Source of the DNA: Entomortierella parvispora
Taxonomy: Eukaryota; Mortierellomycota; Mortierellomycetes; Mortierellales; Mortierellaceae
Direction of reading: 5' to 3'
DNA length: 64,000 nt
Assembly (NCBI GenBank): GCA_963573315.1
Contig: OY752153.1
Location: 1,302,001-1,366,000 of the forward strand
The notes beneath the pieces were generated by a model. The model ran no database searches and was not told where the DNA came from. It saw nothing but the letters and a program-made list of their open reading frames with translations. How positions within the stretch are numbered: the stretch's first letter is position 1; the number at the start of each line of letters is the position of its first letter. Positions 32,793-44,284 of this stretch are shown here, one piece after another. A program made the translations under genes and the position numbers.

Positions 32793-34661
32793 CTACCTTG
32801 TCTCGATCCAGGGGCAATGTTCCTTGATCCATACCATAGACTCGATATCCCCTTCATCCTCATCACTCCCATAATAGTCAACGTACTCGCCTTGATCTCT
32901 GTTGTCCAACCCACAGATACTATGGAATAGCGGCCATTGCTCCGTCATCCAGCGAACCTCAGCGACACCTATGCGATGGCCTATTGAGAGCACATTGAGC
33001 TCTCTCATCCTCTTCAAGTTGTTAAGCGCTCCTATTCCGCTCTCGAGCGTCATCTCCAGGCCGTCGCTCCGAGTCCTGTAAAACGTCGCTTCTCGAGACC
33101 CTGACAGTTCCGGATCTAAGCCGAGCCAGAGGCTTTCTAGGTTGACCAGCGTTCCGAGACGTCTATGAATTTCCTGTTGTATGCTCCGACCTTCTCCTGG
33201 GAACTCTTCTCTAGTCCACTCTACAGCCGCCAAGTCGATCCGATCCGGCCGAGGGATTCTTGAGATGGATAAGCGGAGAGAGGTTAGAGTTGTCGCGCAG
33301 GACCATGGACGTAGAATCTTCAGGTTCCAATCTTGGTAATCAATAAATGTCGATGCCTTGATACTCTGCTGTGAAAAAATGTCGTCCAATGATGATATCA
33401 CATCCACGGTCCAAAACTTCACGAGGTTGGGTTGACAGGCCAAGAGCTTGACCAAGGTGCTGTCGAAGTTCTGGTCCAGAAATCCTTCCAGTACGAAGGA
33501 CTCGAGATGTGGGGCACAGTTGTTCAATGCCTCCTTCATTTCTTGTCCGAATTCGCATGTGTCTAAAATACGGAGATGCTTCCAGAATCCTCCTTCCGTG
33601 CTATCCGAATGGGTACTGCGACGACGGTTCAAAATTATAGCCACATCGGTGCCCCCAACAGTAATACTGTTCAGCCGCGAATAAAGTCCAGCCTGGAAGC
33701 CTTTCATCAGATGAGATACGATCTTGGGATTGTTGCCTAACTGAATGTGCTCCAACTGCCCACAACAAGGAACCAACGACTTCCAGATCCTGAAAGAGCC
33801 TGGATTCCCGCTACCGATCCCTTGGAACTCCAATGACTTAAGTCTGAAGGCCATGTTTGTTTCATTGTCTCTCTTGCTGGGATTATTCAAGTCTTCCGAG
33901 TTCAGTATATCCACTGCGTCGTCATCCTGTGACTCATCCTTCCGCTCTGGACTGTATCGAAGATGAAGCACGAGATGTTCCAGAGTATCAGAACACTTTG
34001 AGAGTATTTCCATGACCATCGAGAGCCGCATTGTCAATGCTCCGTAAGGGCCGTTCCCAAAGGTGATACTCTTAGAATGAGGAACATAACAGTTGGTGAT
34101 GAGGTCACAATAGTCTGACGAGACGATGATGGCGGTAATATTCAGAACTGAGAGGGAACGCACTGCTTGTGGGCAACGCTTCTTCAGTAGATGCTCCAAG
34201 AAAAGACGGTCTCCTGATTGCTGCGGTAAACCGACACTCGACATGGCCGCGTTGATCCTGAGTCGATAGTTGTCCTCAGAATCGTCGCGCAACATGAACA
34301 GGATATTCGTGGGGGACGGGAGGATACGAACAAGGTGCCCGTATTTAGTGAAAGGGGGTATCGCTGTTGCTGAAAGTTCGCCTGGTCGGGAAGACGGTGA
34401 AGAAGGCCCAATAGCTGAATGCGAGGTCGTCTTCAAGGTGAACAGGAAGTCGTCCATCCACAGCTTTCGGAGAGTCAAGTGTGGGAGCTCCGACAAGTCG
34501 CGCCAGAGATACGGGAGGATGTTGGTGGCCCATTTCTTGCAGACTAGAATGCATTGAAGAAGGTCGACTGGATCCAGTTCCATGCAGATGACATCATCGA
34601 GCTCGCTGACGGAGAACATGTTGCGCAGGAAGAATGGAGAGCAAGACGGCGCGCATTTCAA
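32793..34661 (-). CDS. F-box protein with LRR-like C-terminal region
   Basis: Uninterrupted frame of 622 residues. An F-box-like motif lies near the N-terminus (SELDDVICMELDPVDLLQCI, LVCKKWATNILPYLWRDL). Alternating hydrophobic LRR-like segments run to the end (SLEFQGIGSGN, QLEHIQLGNNPK, LRILDTCEF, NLESLWLGLD, NLKRMRELNVLSIGHRIG, WMTEQWPLFHSI). F-box proteins are substrate adaptors of SCF ubiquitin ligases, binding Skp1 through the F-box; the target here is unknown. Met-15 (position 34619) lies just before the F-box and may be the real start. The acidic C-terminus (GSDEDEGDIES) is unusual. Large expanded F-box/LRR families are known in Mortierella-like fungi. A decayed paralogue lies directly downstream. 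Confidence 0.8.
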   Translation of the reverse strand: MKCAPSCSPFFLRNMFSVSELDDVICMELDPVDLLQCILVCKKWATNILPYLWRDLSELPHLTLRKLWMDDFLFTLKTTSHSAIGPSSPSSRPGELSATAIPPFTKYGHLVRILPSPTNILFMLRDDSEDNYRLRINAAMSSVGLPQQSGDRLFLEHLLKKRCPQAVRSLSVLNITAIIVSSDYCDLITNCYVPHSKSITFGNGPYGALTMRLSMVMEILSKCSDTLEHLVLHLRYSPERKDESQDDDAVDILNSEDLNNPSKRDNETNMAFRLKSLEFQGIGSGNPGSFRIWKSLVPCCGQLEHIQLGNNPKIVSHLMKGFQAGLYSRLNSITVGGTDVAIILNRRRSTHSDSTEGGFWKHLRILDTCEFGQEMKEALNNCAPHLESFVLEGFLDQNFDSTLVKLLACQPNLVKFWTVDVISSLDDIFSQQSIKASTFIDYQDWNLKILRPWSCATTLTSLRLSISRIPRPDRIDLAAVEWTREEFPGEGRSIQQEIHRRLGTLVNLESLWLGLDPELSGSREATFYRTRSDGLEMTLESGIGALNNLKRMRELNVLSIGHRIGVAEVRWMTEQWPLFHSICGLDNRDQGEYVDYYGSDEDEGDIESMVWIKEHCPWIETR

Positions 34662-35124
34662 CGTTTGAAGGTGTGAGCACGTGATTTTGTGATCTCAAAA
34701 AGAGGACGCGTGTTTTTGTTCGTGTCTCTCTGTTCTTCCTTGGTCGAACTTCGTCGCCCTATTCGTTGTTCAACGTATTTAAGCCCATTCTTTATATCGT
34801 ATTTCTCAACAATCTCTCCACGGTGTCCACTTGTATAATCGGTCCTTTGTTGCCAGAATACTTACCCGTGCAGTAGTGACAATGAGGATTAGATCATAGC
34901 AGGACGTTAACCTCATACACTGCTGATACATCGAACCCTCAGAGATTATCAACTGGCGCGCAGGATCCTTGTGCAAGTTCTTGTGAGCAATGTCGAACCC
35001 GCTGCAGAATGAAATGAACGCAGGCGGTCACCACTGACACTTTTTGTTTTGATCCAGGCTCTTTCTTTCTCGGGATACAGATTCTTTGGACTGAAGACCA
35101 AACCTGAGCAAGCGTCCCTTTGCA
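34662..35124. other. Upstream flank of the F-box gene
   Basis: This holds the presumed promoter of the minus-strand F-box gene and is AT-richer around 34770-34810. No clear TATA box or regulatory site could be fixed. No ORF was supported. Confidence 0.4.
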
Positions 35125-35905
35125 CACTCTTGAGACATGCACCAACATGCGCCATGAATGAGAATGAATGCGAATGACACAATGACACAATGGAAGCACC
35201 TAAAATTATTGCTCCTTTCTCTTGGCGGACTTCCCTCTTCATAGAAACAGCTGTTCCCACAGTTGATCCTCTTCAGTGGGAGGACGGTGACCAGTTTCCT
35301 CCAATGCTCCACATTCAGTTTGCTCAACATAAGAAAGCCCTCGAGCCTCCCATCCAATCCAGTCCACGTCCCATAGTTATCCCCAATAGACGATCAGCCA
35401 ATAATGATGGATGTCCTTGACACTCACGCTTTCATACTTGCTCCCCGTCAATAAGGTCCATGGTCCTCTGAAAGCTGGTTCAGCAAAAGCTGAGGCGTCA
35501 TCAAGGAGAAGGAATGAAGGAAAAAAGAGAACCAAAAGTAGGCACGGGTTGCGGAGGCGCCACCCTATAGGCGCATTTCCGTTACCCCCAGCGGGCCTGT
35601 GTACAGCCGCTTGCGCACTCAAGTTACTCATGCAATGAGTCTTGGATACACAACTGTGCACAGGCCCCTTCACAATGCAGTCTCTGCCCGGATTCGAACC
35701 CCCCATCTCGCGGCTACTAGACACACGCTCGAACCACTGTGCCAAGTGACCAATAGATATAATACTATGTAAAGTCGCCAGGTTTATGTAGGGATCTTTG
35801 CAGCCCAGTGACCTCATTGCGTGCATGCCAAAAAAAAACATCCACAGTTCTGTGATGAAAGAAAGTGCTTGGTTTGCGATACACATCGACTCATTGACTC
35901 AGAGA
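35125..35905 (+). repeat. Direct duplicate of 43377-44210
   Basis: From CACTCTTGAGACATGCACCA to GCGATACACATCGACTCAT this block matches 43377-44210 in the same orientation, with scattered substitutions. It contains a complete SINE (35503-35829) and about 370 bases of non-SINE sequence on its left. The duplication is therefore of a segment that already held the SINE. Confidence 0.8.
35503..35829 (-). mobile_element. tRNA-derived SINE
   Basis: On the minus strand it carries a consensus Pol III box A, TGGCACAGTGG (35734-35744), and box B, GGTTCGAATCC (35690-35700), separated as in a tRNA gene. The acceptor and T stems do not pair properly, so it is not a working tRNA. A body with the palindromic CCTGTGCACAG..CTGTGCACAGG and the tail TTCCTTCATTCCTTCTCCTT follows. 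Related copies lie at 43744-44070 (minus) and 16855-17156 (plus). Confidence 0.8.
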
Positions 35906-36223
35906 AGGTACTCGCCGTATCCGCGTTCGGCTTGCCGCAACCACACTTGACCCATCCAAGCCAACGAGGATCGGATCTACCTCATACACTTCCGGAAGCG
36001 TCTTGCATCCATCTCAATGGGAACATCAAAAAGTGGTCCTAATACCGCCTGTTTGCAACCACAGTATTCTTCCATCCAAGTGGCACCTGCAGAGGATCAA
36101 GCCAGATACGGGTGCAACAAGGTCTTTATGGGATTTGGGGGAGGATATGTTTGTGGGAGCGCGATGGAGGGAGGGAACACGCGTGGACCGGGCGGATATT
36201 AAGAAGCGAAAATAGAGAGGGGC
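35906..36223. other. Intergenic, no gene recognised
   Basis: This short interval lies between the duplicated SINE-bearing block and the outer end of element copy 3. No supported ORF or repeat. Confidence 0.5.
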
Positions 36224-39200
36224 GGGCTCTCTTTCGGCGGAGCGCGCGTTTCTTCCATCTCTCCTCCCAGCACTTGCCCTAGCCATCTACCTCCATGCCC
36301 TCATGCCCTCATGTCTCCATGCTCTCATGCTTCCATGCTTCCATCTCACCCGATCATTCACTTGTTCCATCTCCCGACCTCCACCTGTTCTTCCGTTAAT
36401 AAACGTCAGCGACAACTGTCCAGCCAGAGTCAACTTCAACAGAGCGGTCAATGGAAGACGGGACACAGGATCACGCCGTTTGCCCTCTTCGTTCATATTA
36501 TACGTTCAGGATAGCAGGCGAGTTCATGTTTTTTTCGCGACGCAGACTCTCAAATGCCACATTACATTGTCTGAATAAAAGAGAGAAAACATTTGTATTT
36601 GGTAGAGTGCTTTGGGGAAGAGAGGTTTCTAAACTAGCCCGCCTCAGGTACCGTGCCGATGTTTGGTATGAGTGTTGATCACCCCTTGTCGGCATCTATG
36701 CGTGGCCATGGAATACATTCTTATAAAGAAGTACCCATGTTCTCGAACCCCCGTAGGGATCCGCACACCTAGCCTGGCAGCCATCAACATCCATCGGCGG
36801 CCTGACGTACCCTGCGGTCACCCATCTAGACTAACTAAACTAACCCACTAATCTAAGGGAGGAGGATGTGCAAGGAAGTTTTCTCTCTTTTTTTGTTTCT
36901 TGTTACTTGATTCTTTGATGGGGGCCAAAGACCAAAGATCTATATGACCGAAACAAAGAAGAGGGATGTTTGGTTAATATGTGCTGTCATGAAAAAGAAT
37001 GAAGGGATACCGAGTTCAAGACATCTCAAGTTGCCTTTTGGTTGTGCTTGGCCATTTGGGTTCAGGATCTGACTGCCAAGGGTATTCAGGTGGACCTGAC
37101 TGTCGTGCTCGACATTTCTGTAGTGGAGAGCAAGGGACTTTGGGCCAAGGCTGCACCAGAGACAGGAGACTCTTCAGGAGGCCAAAGCTTTGCCGGTCGA
37201 TGTTGTGTCCCAGTGGCAGCAGATTATCTTGTGGTCAGAGTTGAGCCTGAGAGGGCAGACCACCTCGGAGCCAAGGTGCGGCCAAAGGTGGATGTCTTTT
37301 GGCTCAAGGTCAAACCAGAGCAGGCATGCATTCTTGGGGGCCAGTGTGGGCACCAAAAGAGGAGGTGGGCCAGCAGGATCTGGACATAACATTCAGGACC
37401 GCCGAGTTTGAGGCCGAAGCTGAACCAGGGAGAGCCTGCGTTCTTGGAGTCAAAGCAGAAGCAGAGGAAGCACTTCTTGGGCTGGGGCGGGATCAGAGAA
37501 GGCAGACGGATGGGCACCAGGGCCAAGTTTTGGACGGGCAAGCCAGGACGGGCGAGTCAGAGATGGCAGGCTCTTTTACGTCCGACATCCGAGGTAGGAC
37601 CAAAGCCAGAGAGCTTGAGGTCATCGCTGAGGTCGCCAAGGCCAAGGAAGATGGCATGACCGAGGGCAGATGGACCAAAGGCAGCAGGGCCAGAAGCGGC
37701 AGGGCCAAGGCGGCAGGCTGAAAGGCAGCGGGTCCGAGGTAGCGGAGTCAAAGGCAGCAGGACCAAAGTCAATAGGACCGAGGCAGCAGGACCGAGGCAG
37801 CAGGACCGAGGAAGCAGGACCGAGGAAGCAGGACCGAGGAAGCAGGACCGAGGCAGCAGGACCAAAGGCGGCTGGACCAAAGGCGGCTGGACCGAGGTCG
37901 TCATGGAGGCATGCTTGATGCTGGCCAAAGGGGAGATGGCAGCATGGAGGTCCGACTTGTGTGTGTGTGGAGTGAAGTGGAGTGGAGAGGAGTGGAGTGG
38001 GGTGGAGAAGAAGGATGGGAGGCAAAGAGCGAATCGTCGCTCCTTTTATACGAAAGGCGGCTTTTTGTTTTTGAAAATGGGCCAAAAATCGTTTTTGCGT
38101 GTTTTAGAAATTGGCCAAAAATCGTTTTCAATTTTTTGGAGTGGGAAGCAAAAATAATGACAGAGACGCGTTGCATGGGAGGAGACATGGACTGATGGAT
38201 GAAGGAGGGGGGAGAAAGACGATTGGGCCAGCGACGCGTCTTTGTTTTTGCTTTCACCCCAAATCTGTTTTTGGGCCAAATTTCAAAAACGGGCAAAAAA
38301 CAAAAAAAAAACACATCGCGGTCATCCCGCTTGCTTTCAAGCCACTGCCAAGAGCTGCTCCTCATACGAAAAGGATCTCGATCTCCATTCTCTTCTCCTC
38401 ATCCTTCTTCCTCACTCCTCTCTACTCCTTCCCACACATCCAAAAATGAAAACACTCTCTCTTCAAACTCGGTCTTGTATCCTTCGGTCCTGCAAGTTCG
38501 ATCCTGCCCTGTTCCGTCTTGCTTTCTCTGACGGCCTCGACGGTTTCGACGACTTCAACCTCGAGCTCTTTGACTTTTTGGCCCTGCCTCGGCTTCCCCG
38601 GCCTCGAAAACCTCTCCAAGATTTGGTCCTGCTTGCCTCTTGCTCGGCCCTGGCCCAAAACCGCCTGCTCTGGTCCCGCTACAGCCTCAACAGCAGCCTT
38701 TCCTGCCTCTGCTTCGATATCAAGAACATACGCTTTCTCTAATTCAGCTTTGGCCTCAAAGCCGTCGGTCCTGAATGTTTGACCCTGACTTTTCCAGTCG
38801 CACACCCAGCCAAGAATACCTGCCTGCTCTGGCTCGGCCCTATTCTTAAGCCGTCCCTCTCTTTTGGTCCAGTCTCCATCCTGGGAGCTCTACCCTATCT
38901 GGTTAGGCCCTGACCTTCAGAGAGTCTGCCGTCTCCAGCACACATCCCGGTCTCGTGTAGCTTAGGCCTCCGGACATGGTTTACTAGTCACTGGTGCAAC
39001 GTCCGCTCAAACTCCCTTGCTCCTCACTACAGAAATGTCGAGCACGACAGTCAAGTCCACCTCATACCCTTGGGGGTCTGATACTGAACCCAAGTGGCCA
39101 AGCACAACCAAAAGGCAACTTGAGATGTCTTGAACTCGGTATCCCTTCACTCTTCTTCATGACAGCACGTATTAACCAAACATCCCTCCTCTCCTCTTTG

Positions 39201-39922
39201 TTTCGGTCATATAGATCTTTGGGCTTTGGTCCCCATCAAAGAATCAAGTAACAAGAAACAAAAAAAAAGAGAGAAAACTTCCTTGCACATCCTCCTCCCT
39301 TAGATTAGTGGGTTAGTTTAGTTAGTTTAGGTGTGACCGCAGGGTACGTCAGGCCGCCGATGGATGTTGATGGCTGCCAGGCTACGTGTGCGGATCCCTC
39401 CGGGGGTTCGAGAACATGGATACTTCATAAGAATGTATTCCATGGCCACGCATAGATGCCGACAAGGGGTGATCAACACTCATACCAAACATCGGCACGG
39501 TACCTGAGGCGGGCTAGTTTAGAAACCACAACGCACTCTTTCACACACTCTCTTCCAAAGCATTCTCTTCCAAAGCACTCTTTCCAAGTCTTCTCTTCCT
39601 AAAGTACTCTACCAAATACAAATATTTTCTCTCTTTTATTCAGATAGAGCGATGTGGCACTTGACATGAACTCACCTGATGTCCTGAACATAAGAACGAT
39701 GGCAAATAGAAGAGGGCTGACCGGGGGAAAAGTAACTACAATGAAGAGTGATCCTGTGTGTCTCGTCTTTCTTTGACTGCATTGTTGATGATGACTTGGC
39801 CTGACAGTCGATGCTGGTGCTGCTAGCGGAAGAACGGGTGAAAGTCAAGAGACGGAGCAAGTGAATGATGGATACAGATGAACTGAAAGAGGAAATAAAC
39901 GCACTTCGCCCAAAGAGATCCC
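36224..39922. mobile_element. Foldback-type repeat element, copy 3
   Basis: Complete copy of about 3.70 kb, largely the reverse complement of copy 2. Outer ends: GGGCTCTCTTTCGGCGGAGC at 36224 and ACTTCGCCCAAAGAGATCCC ending at 39922. The inner inverted repeats begin at 36624 and end at 39527. The outer arm carries a CTCCATGC-type minisatellite (about 36290-36350). The inner arm carries the AATAAAAGAGAGAAAAC segment. The interior repeats the minisatellites of copy 2 in reverse order. No transposase was seen. The left flank does not match the right flank of copy 2, so the large duplication ends inside the element. Confidence 0.8.
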
Positions 39923-42318
39923 ATCAACCTCAGTGGGTAGCATCCTCTTCCACCAGGTCCAAAGGGGCTCCCTGGAATTCTGAAACGATGTCCCGGAAGG
40001 TCTTGAGTTCCACCTGATTCCATGGGGTCATATAGTATCGCCAGGCCACTTTTTTGTCAATTTCCTGATATTCGCCGGCGTCTGCAGTTAGAATCTCTAG
40101 TGAAGTTGCTATTATGGTCTTCGCTTGAGGGAGTGCCGGGTTTGGAGAGCTATCCACGAGATACCACGTGTCGGTCAAAGTGAGAAAAGGTTCAAAGTCT
40201 TCGAAATATCCAGATCGGACAGTAGAGAGACCTCCGAAGGCATAGCACTTCTTGCCCCGTTTGGTGTGGAAAATGATGAGAGGGGGGGTATTGTCGTTAC
40301 TCTCGGCGAGAATCCGGATGATGAAGTATACTAAAAAAGCAGATTTGCCGATCCCAGACGCTCCCGTCACGACGACACGCCTCCCCCTCGGAAGGACGGG
40401 GAGATTTGGAGATGTTTTCTCAAACTTCTCGAGGATTGTATCGTAAAGTTCCTTGAAAGTCTGTCTGACATAGAGGTCGGTGGTCTCGACAACAGGGAGA
40501 GTCGCATCGAGGGGAGCCGACAACTTATCCATGACTTTTACGTCGGCGTGTCGTAGCCCTAAGGCAGTTTGAGCCAATGAGTTGAAAGGGTCTGTCCTGC
40601 CAATGTCTTCACCAAGGACACCAAGCAGGGTGACTCTTTGCTCGCTGCTTAATAGAGAAAGATTACATTTGCCATTCACTACAGCTATTTTCGCAAGACC
40701 AACCTCCTCAATCGCCATCCTCGCCGTGCTCCAATTAAGACGACTCCTCTTTGGAGAGGGTTCTATTAATGAAACACGTCATCCAAAAGTAACAACAAGA
40801 GTATTAGTAGCCTCATAAAAATTGTAAAAGGTGTAGACAACTCACTCACCCTCATCGTCTTCGCTGTCCTCTGTCGGGAATAGAAAGAAATCTGATAAAT
40901 AATTATGAATGAATATTACAACAGCCTCCATGGAGCCTGTTGCATTACCTGAATCGGGCTTTTCGACAATGATGTGAAATGTTTTCTTGGGAGGGGTGTC
41001 AGAAAAGTAATAAGAGATGTGCTTTGTTGCCCTGAGTAGTGTCTTTTCCTTATCAGGCAAAAACCTGAGCTCGACAGCATTGCCATCGTCTGGAACGGAG
41101 ACTTGCCAGAGGGCGAGCTGGTCTGCATCGATCCCCCGGAGGGTGTTTTTTATCTTAGCCTTGATGGCTTTCCTGAGTCTGTCGACAGTTGCATTCGAGG
41201 GAACCTCGACAGAGAACGCAGTATCATCTCCATCCATAGCACAGAACAGAGTAATGTCGGTTTTGATGCCATCACCCGCCGACGCCCGTCCGCGTTTGCT
41301 ACTTGCTGTCGCTTTCCCTTTGCCTTTGCTCTTTGACATCGAGGTGACGGAATTTACCTCTTTCCTTTTTCCTTCCTCTTTGATCTTTGGCATTGTGGAG
41401 ACAGAAGACGATGGTTTGTTTGCGTGTGGAGGTGGTAGATAAAAGAGCGCGGTTGACGACTCGGTTGCAATTGAGAAGACAGAGAAAGCGCATCTGCAGA
41501 ATGAAATAACCAACATCGAACAGGACGCGCGCTCGTCCTTTGGTGGCTTAGCCATTTTTCGGTTATGAACAGGATCCCCCACATCACTGATGACAGACTG
41601 AGAATAGCAAGACGAACGACAACAAGACCAACAACAGCATCGCCTTGCTCTGCCTTGCTAATGGTGAATCGACATTTGTCAACGTCAAGGATGAACAAGG
41701 TCAGAGAGATTCCTGACCTTGGCGGCTTACTGCCAACTCTGGAGTGTCTTAATCCCGTTCATCCCCATTCAAGGCCGTTGTCAAATGTTGCACACCAAAT
41801 CTCCCCATGTTCTGACCAATGTTCCACATGCTTGTGCTACCCTAGTCCCAGACGTTCAGTGAGGGCAACGTTGGGGTGCGTGAACACGATCATGAAAGGA
41901 ACTGATATGGCAGTTCCTCGTCAGCCGACGACAAGTGAGGAGCAGTCTAGCGTCATTCGGACGATTATTGCCCAGCTAGAATACGCGTATGACACCTACG
42001 TATCTTGTACGGAACGGTCAATTGTGTTGCTTATACCAGGGGTCTCGAGCTTTGACGCGAGTCACTCATGAAGGGTCGTCAGCGTGACATGCAGCGCTTG
42101 GTATCATGTGCCTTCTTTTTGCAAGTGGGCAGAGAAGGTTTGCCTTCGGTGGATCCCTAGTTTGAGAGTTGGTACTCCGATTTAACGCGAAGGTCCTAGT
42201 CACGGAAACACACCTGGCTTTGCCTGACGAGATGAAGAAACGCGTGGGAAGCTTGGCTTTGTGCGGTAAGTGACCATCGAGTTGAATCGGTTAATCATCA
42301 CACTCTTCAAGTTGGACT
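36546..42318 (-). repeat. Right arm of the large inverted duplication
   Basis: Reverse-complement match to 17152-22794, from ACTCTCAAATGCCAC to TTAATCATCACACTCTTCAAG. It includes most of foldback copy 3, CRN paralogue 2 and its 5' flank. Small indels and many substitutions separate the arms. Its outer end lacks the SINE that borders the left arm. Confidence 0.85.
39930..41393 (-). CDS. Crinkler (CRN) family protein with P-loop, paralogue 2
   Basis: Three exons (40949-41393, 40850-40870, 39930-40762) join in frame to 432 residues. The architecture is that of paralogue 1: a basic Lys/Ser-rich tail (EGKRKEVNSV, KGKGKATASSKRGR), the CRN N-terminal domain (ITLFCAMDGD, DADQLALWQVS, KTFHIIVEKPD), an acidic micro-exon (EDSEDDE), then an NTPase-like region with Walker A GASGIGKS and TWYLVD. 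It ends at the same point (EEDATH, stop) and again lies 7 bases from an outer element end. The start chosen is MPKIKEEGK. The frame is open upstream to 41582 and Met at MSKSKGKGKA is also possible. Both copies have intact frames, which argues for selection or recent duplication. Confidence 0.8.
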
Positions 42319-42929
42319 AATGCAAACGAATGTTGTTTATATAGAACCATCTGTTGAAGGCACTGAGAGTCGAACCACTATCGTCAGAGAAGCTCGTCAT
42401 CGCGTGTTTCGATGATTGGAAGAAGTTGAGGGATTTCCCTTCTCCAACCGCCGCATCACCGGAGGCCTTCATTATACTTTCCTGAGTCGCGATGGACCAT
42501 CGATGGATTTTGTCCTCGCCTCGGATTCAGTAGATTCAAGGGCACAAGCAACATTACGGCCGCGATTATCATTTCATCTTGGACTGCAGAGTTCTTGGAC
42601 TGCAGAGCTCATGCGAATCAGAAGCTTTCAGAACTGATAGCGTCTTTGGCCCGACATCGAGAGTCAAAACCCACAACGAGAATGGCGGCGGCAAACCACT
42701 GTCTTGACGATTTTGTCTATTCATGACAGAGCATTGAACCTGACTTTCCAAAGGGAGGCAAAAGAAAAATACAAATGGAATCAAAAGCACTTAACGGAAA
42801 CGTTGGGTCAGGCGACGATGGAGGACGGTCAACCTCAAGAAAGGACCTCATCGACCCATGAAGGATATATTAAACAACCTCTTCCTGGAAACCATATAAA
42901 TTCAATATCCCTTTTTAGTTTTTACATGA
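41394..42929. other. CRN upstream flank and unassigned sequence
   Basis: The first 0.9 kb is the duplicated CRN flank, with the SSVIRTIIAQ frame discussed for the left arm. Beyond 42318 homology stops. The remainder has no recognised gene; ORFs such as 42416-42637 show no domain character. Confidence 0.4.
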
Positions 42930-43226
42930 TCTCGCCTACTGTCCTAAAGATATGAACGACAATAAATGGAAGAGGTTGGGCAGCGTGATCCTGCGTCCTG
43001 TCTTCCATTGACCGCTCTGTCGAGGGACGTAGGCTGGACAGTTGGTTCTTGTGATTATTAGCGGTGAAGGAGGCTGAGAGTTGGAGCAAGTAAAAGATCG
43101 AATAAGATGGAAGCATGAAGGCATGGAAGCATGAGAGCGTGGAGGCATGAGGGCATGAGGGCATGAAAGTACATGGTACAGGTGTGAGAGCAGGACGGAG
43201 AAACGCGCTTCGCCCAAAGAGAGAGA
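42930..43226 (-). repeat. Solo outer arm of a foldback element
   Basis: It resembles the outer terminal arm only: CGTGATCCTGCGTCCTGTCT, a GGCATGAGGGCATGAGG minisatellite, then ACGCGCTTCGCCCAAAGAGA as the outer end. The inner repeat and interior are missing. It is a remnant of a further element copy or an arm carried by recombination. Confidence 0.6.
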
Positions 43227-43376
43227 CAGAGTCCGCGCCCCTTTCTAGTTGTCCTCCTGGTCCAAGCGCAGCCCCTCCTTCAATCGTGCGCCCACAAACA
43301 CATCTTTGTAACCCGGCCCTCCGTTGCCGTCGATGCCCTTTGTTCCATCCACGTAGAAGGGCAACCGTCCCATTGC

Positions 43377-44210
43377 TCACTCTTGAGACATGCACCAGCA
43401 TGTGCCACGAACGAGAATGAATTGATCGAGTGGCGCGATGGAAGCACCCATCCATTAGCAGTCCTCCTTTTTCCTCTTGGCGGGCTTCCCTCTGCATGGA
43501 AACAGTGTTGTCGCCTTTGATTCCCTTCGCTCTAGCTCTTCATTCACTTTACTCAACATGGTCACTCTTGGATACAACGGCCTGCTCCAAGAACCTCCTA
43601 TCCAATCCAATCTACGACCCACAGTTGTCCCCAGTAGACGATCAGCCATAAATGATGAATGTCCCTGACACTTTCATACTTGCTCCCCATCAATAAGGTC
43701 CATGGTCTTCTGAAAGCTGGTTCAACGGAAGTTGAGACGTCCTCAAGGAGAAGGAATAAAGGAAAAAGGAAAACTAAAAGTAGGCACAGGTTACGGAGGC
43801 GCTACCTTATAGGCGCATTTCCATTACCCCCAGCGGGCCTGTGCACAGCTGCTAGCGCACCCAAGTTACTCATGCAATGAGTCTTGGATACACAACTGTG
43901 CACAGGCCCCTTCACAATGCAGTCTCTGCCCGGATTCGAACCCCCCATCTCGCGGCTACTAGACACACGCTCGAACCACTGTGCCAAGTGACCCATAGAT
44001 ATAATACTATATAAAGTCGCCAGGTTTATGTAGGGATCTTCGTGACCCAGTGACCTCATTGTGTGCATGCCTGATGATGAAAAAAAAATGTTGCAATGGC
44101 AAATAAAATGTTGCAAAAAAAAAAAAAAAAAAAAAAAATGTTGCAAAAAAAATCGAGTTCTGTGATGAAGAGACCTGACAGCTTGGTTTGCGATACACAT
44201 CGACTCATAG
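43377..44210 (+). repeat. Direct duplicate of 35125-35905
   Basis: Same orientation and same internal order as 35125-35905, including the SINE. It differs mainly by a longer A-rich insertion at about 44075-44150, made of A-runs separated by ATGTTGC. Confidence 0.8.
43744..44070 (-). mobile_element. tRNA-derived SINE
   Basis: On the minus strand box A is TGGCACAGTGG (43976-43986) and box B is GGTTCGAATCC (43932-43942), both consensus. The body and tail are as in 35503-35829. It lies inside the duplicated block, so the two copies probably derive from one insertion. Confidence 0.8.
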
Positions 44211-44284
44211 ACAGTACCCACCGTAACCATTTTTCTCCACGTTCCCCTCTATCCCTTCCAAAGGACTCTATCAACTATATTTGT

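Noticed and set aside
35670..35752. tRNA gene on the minus strand (also at 43912-43994)
   Set aside because: Boxes A and B are perfect, but acceptor and T stems do not pair, and the sequence continues into a repeated body shared by three loci. It is a SINE, not a tRNA.
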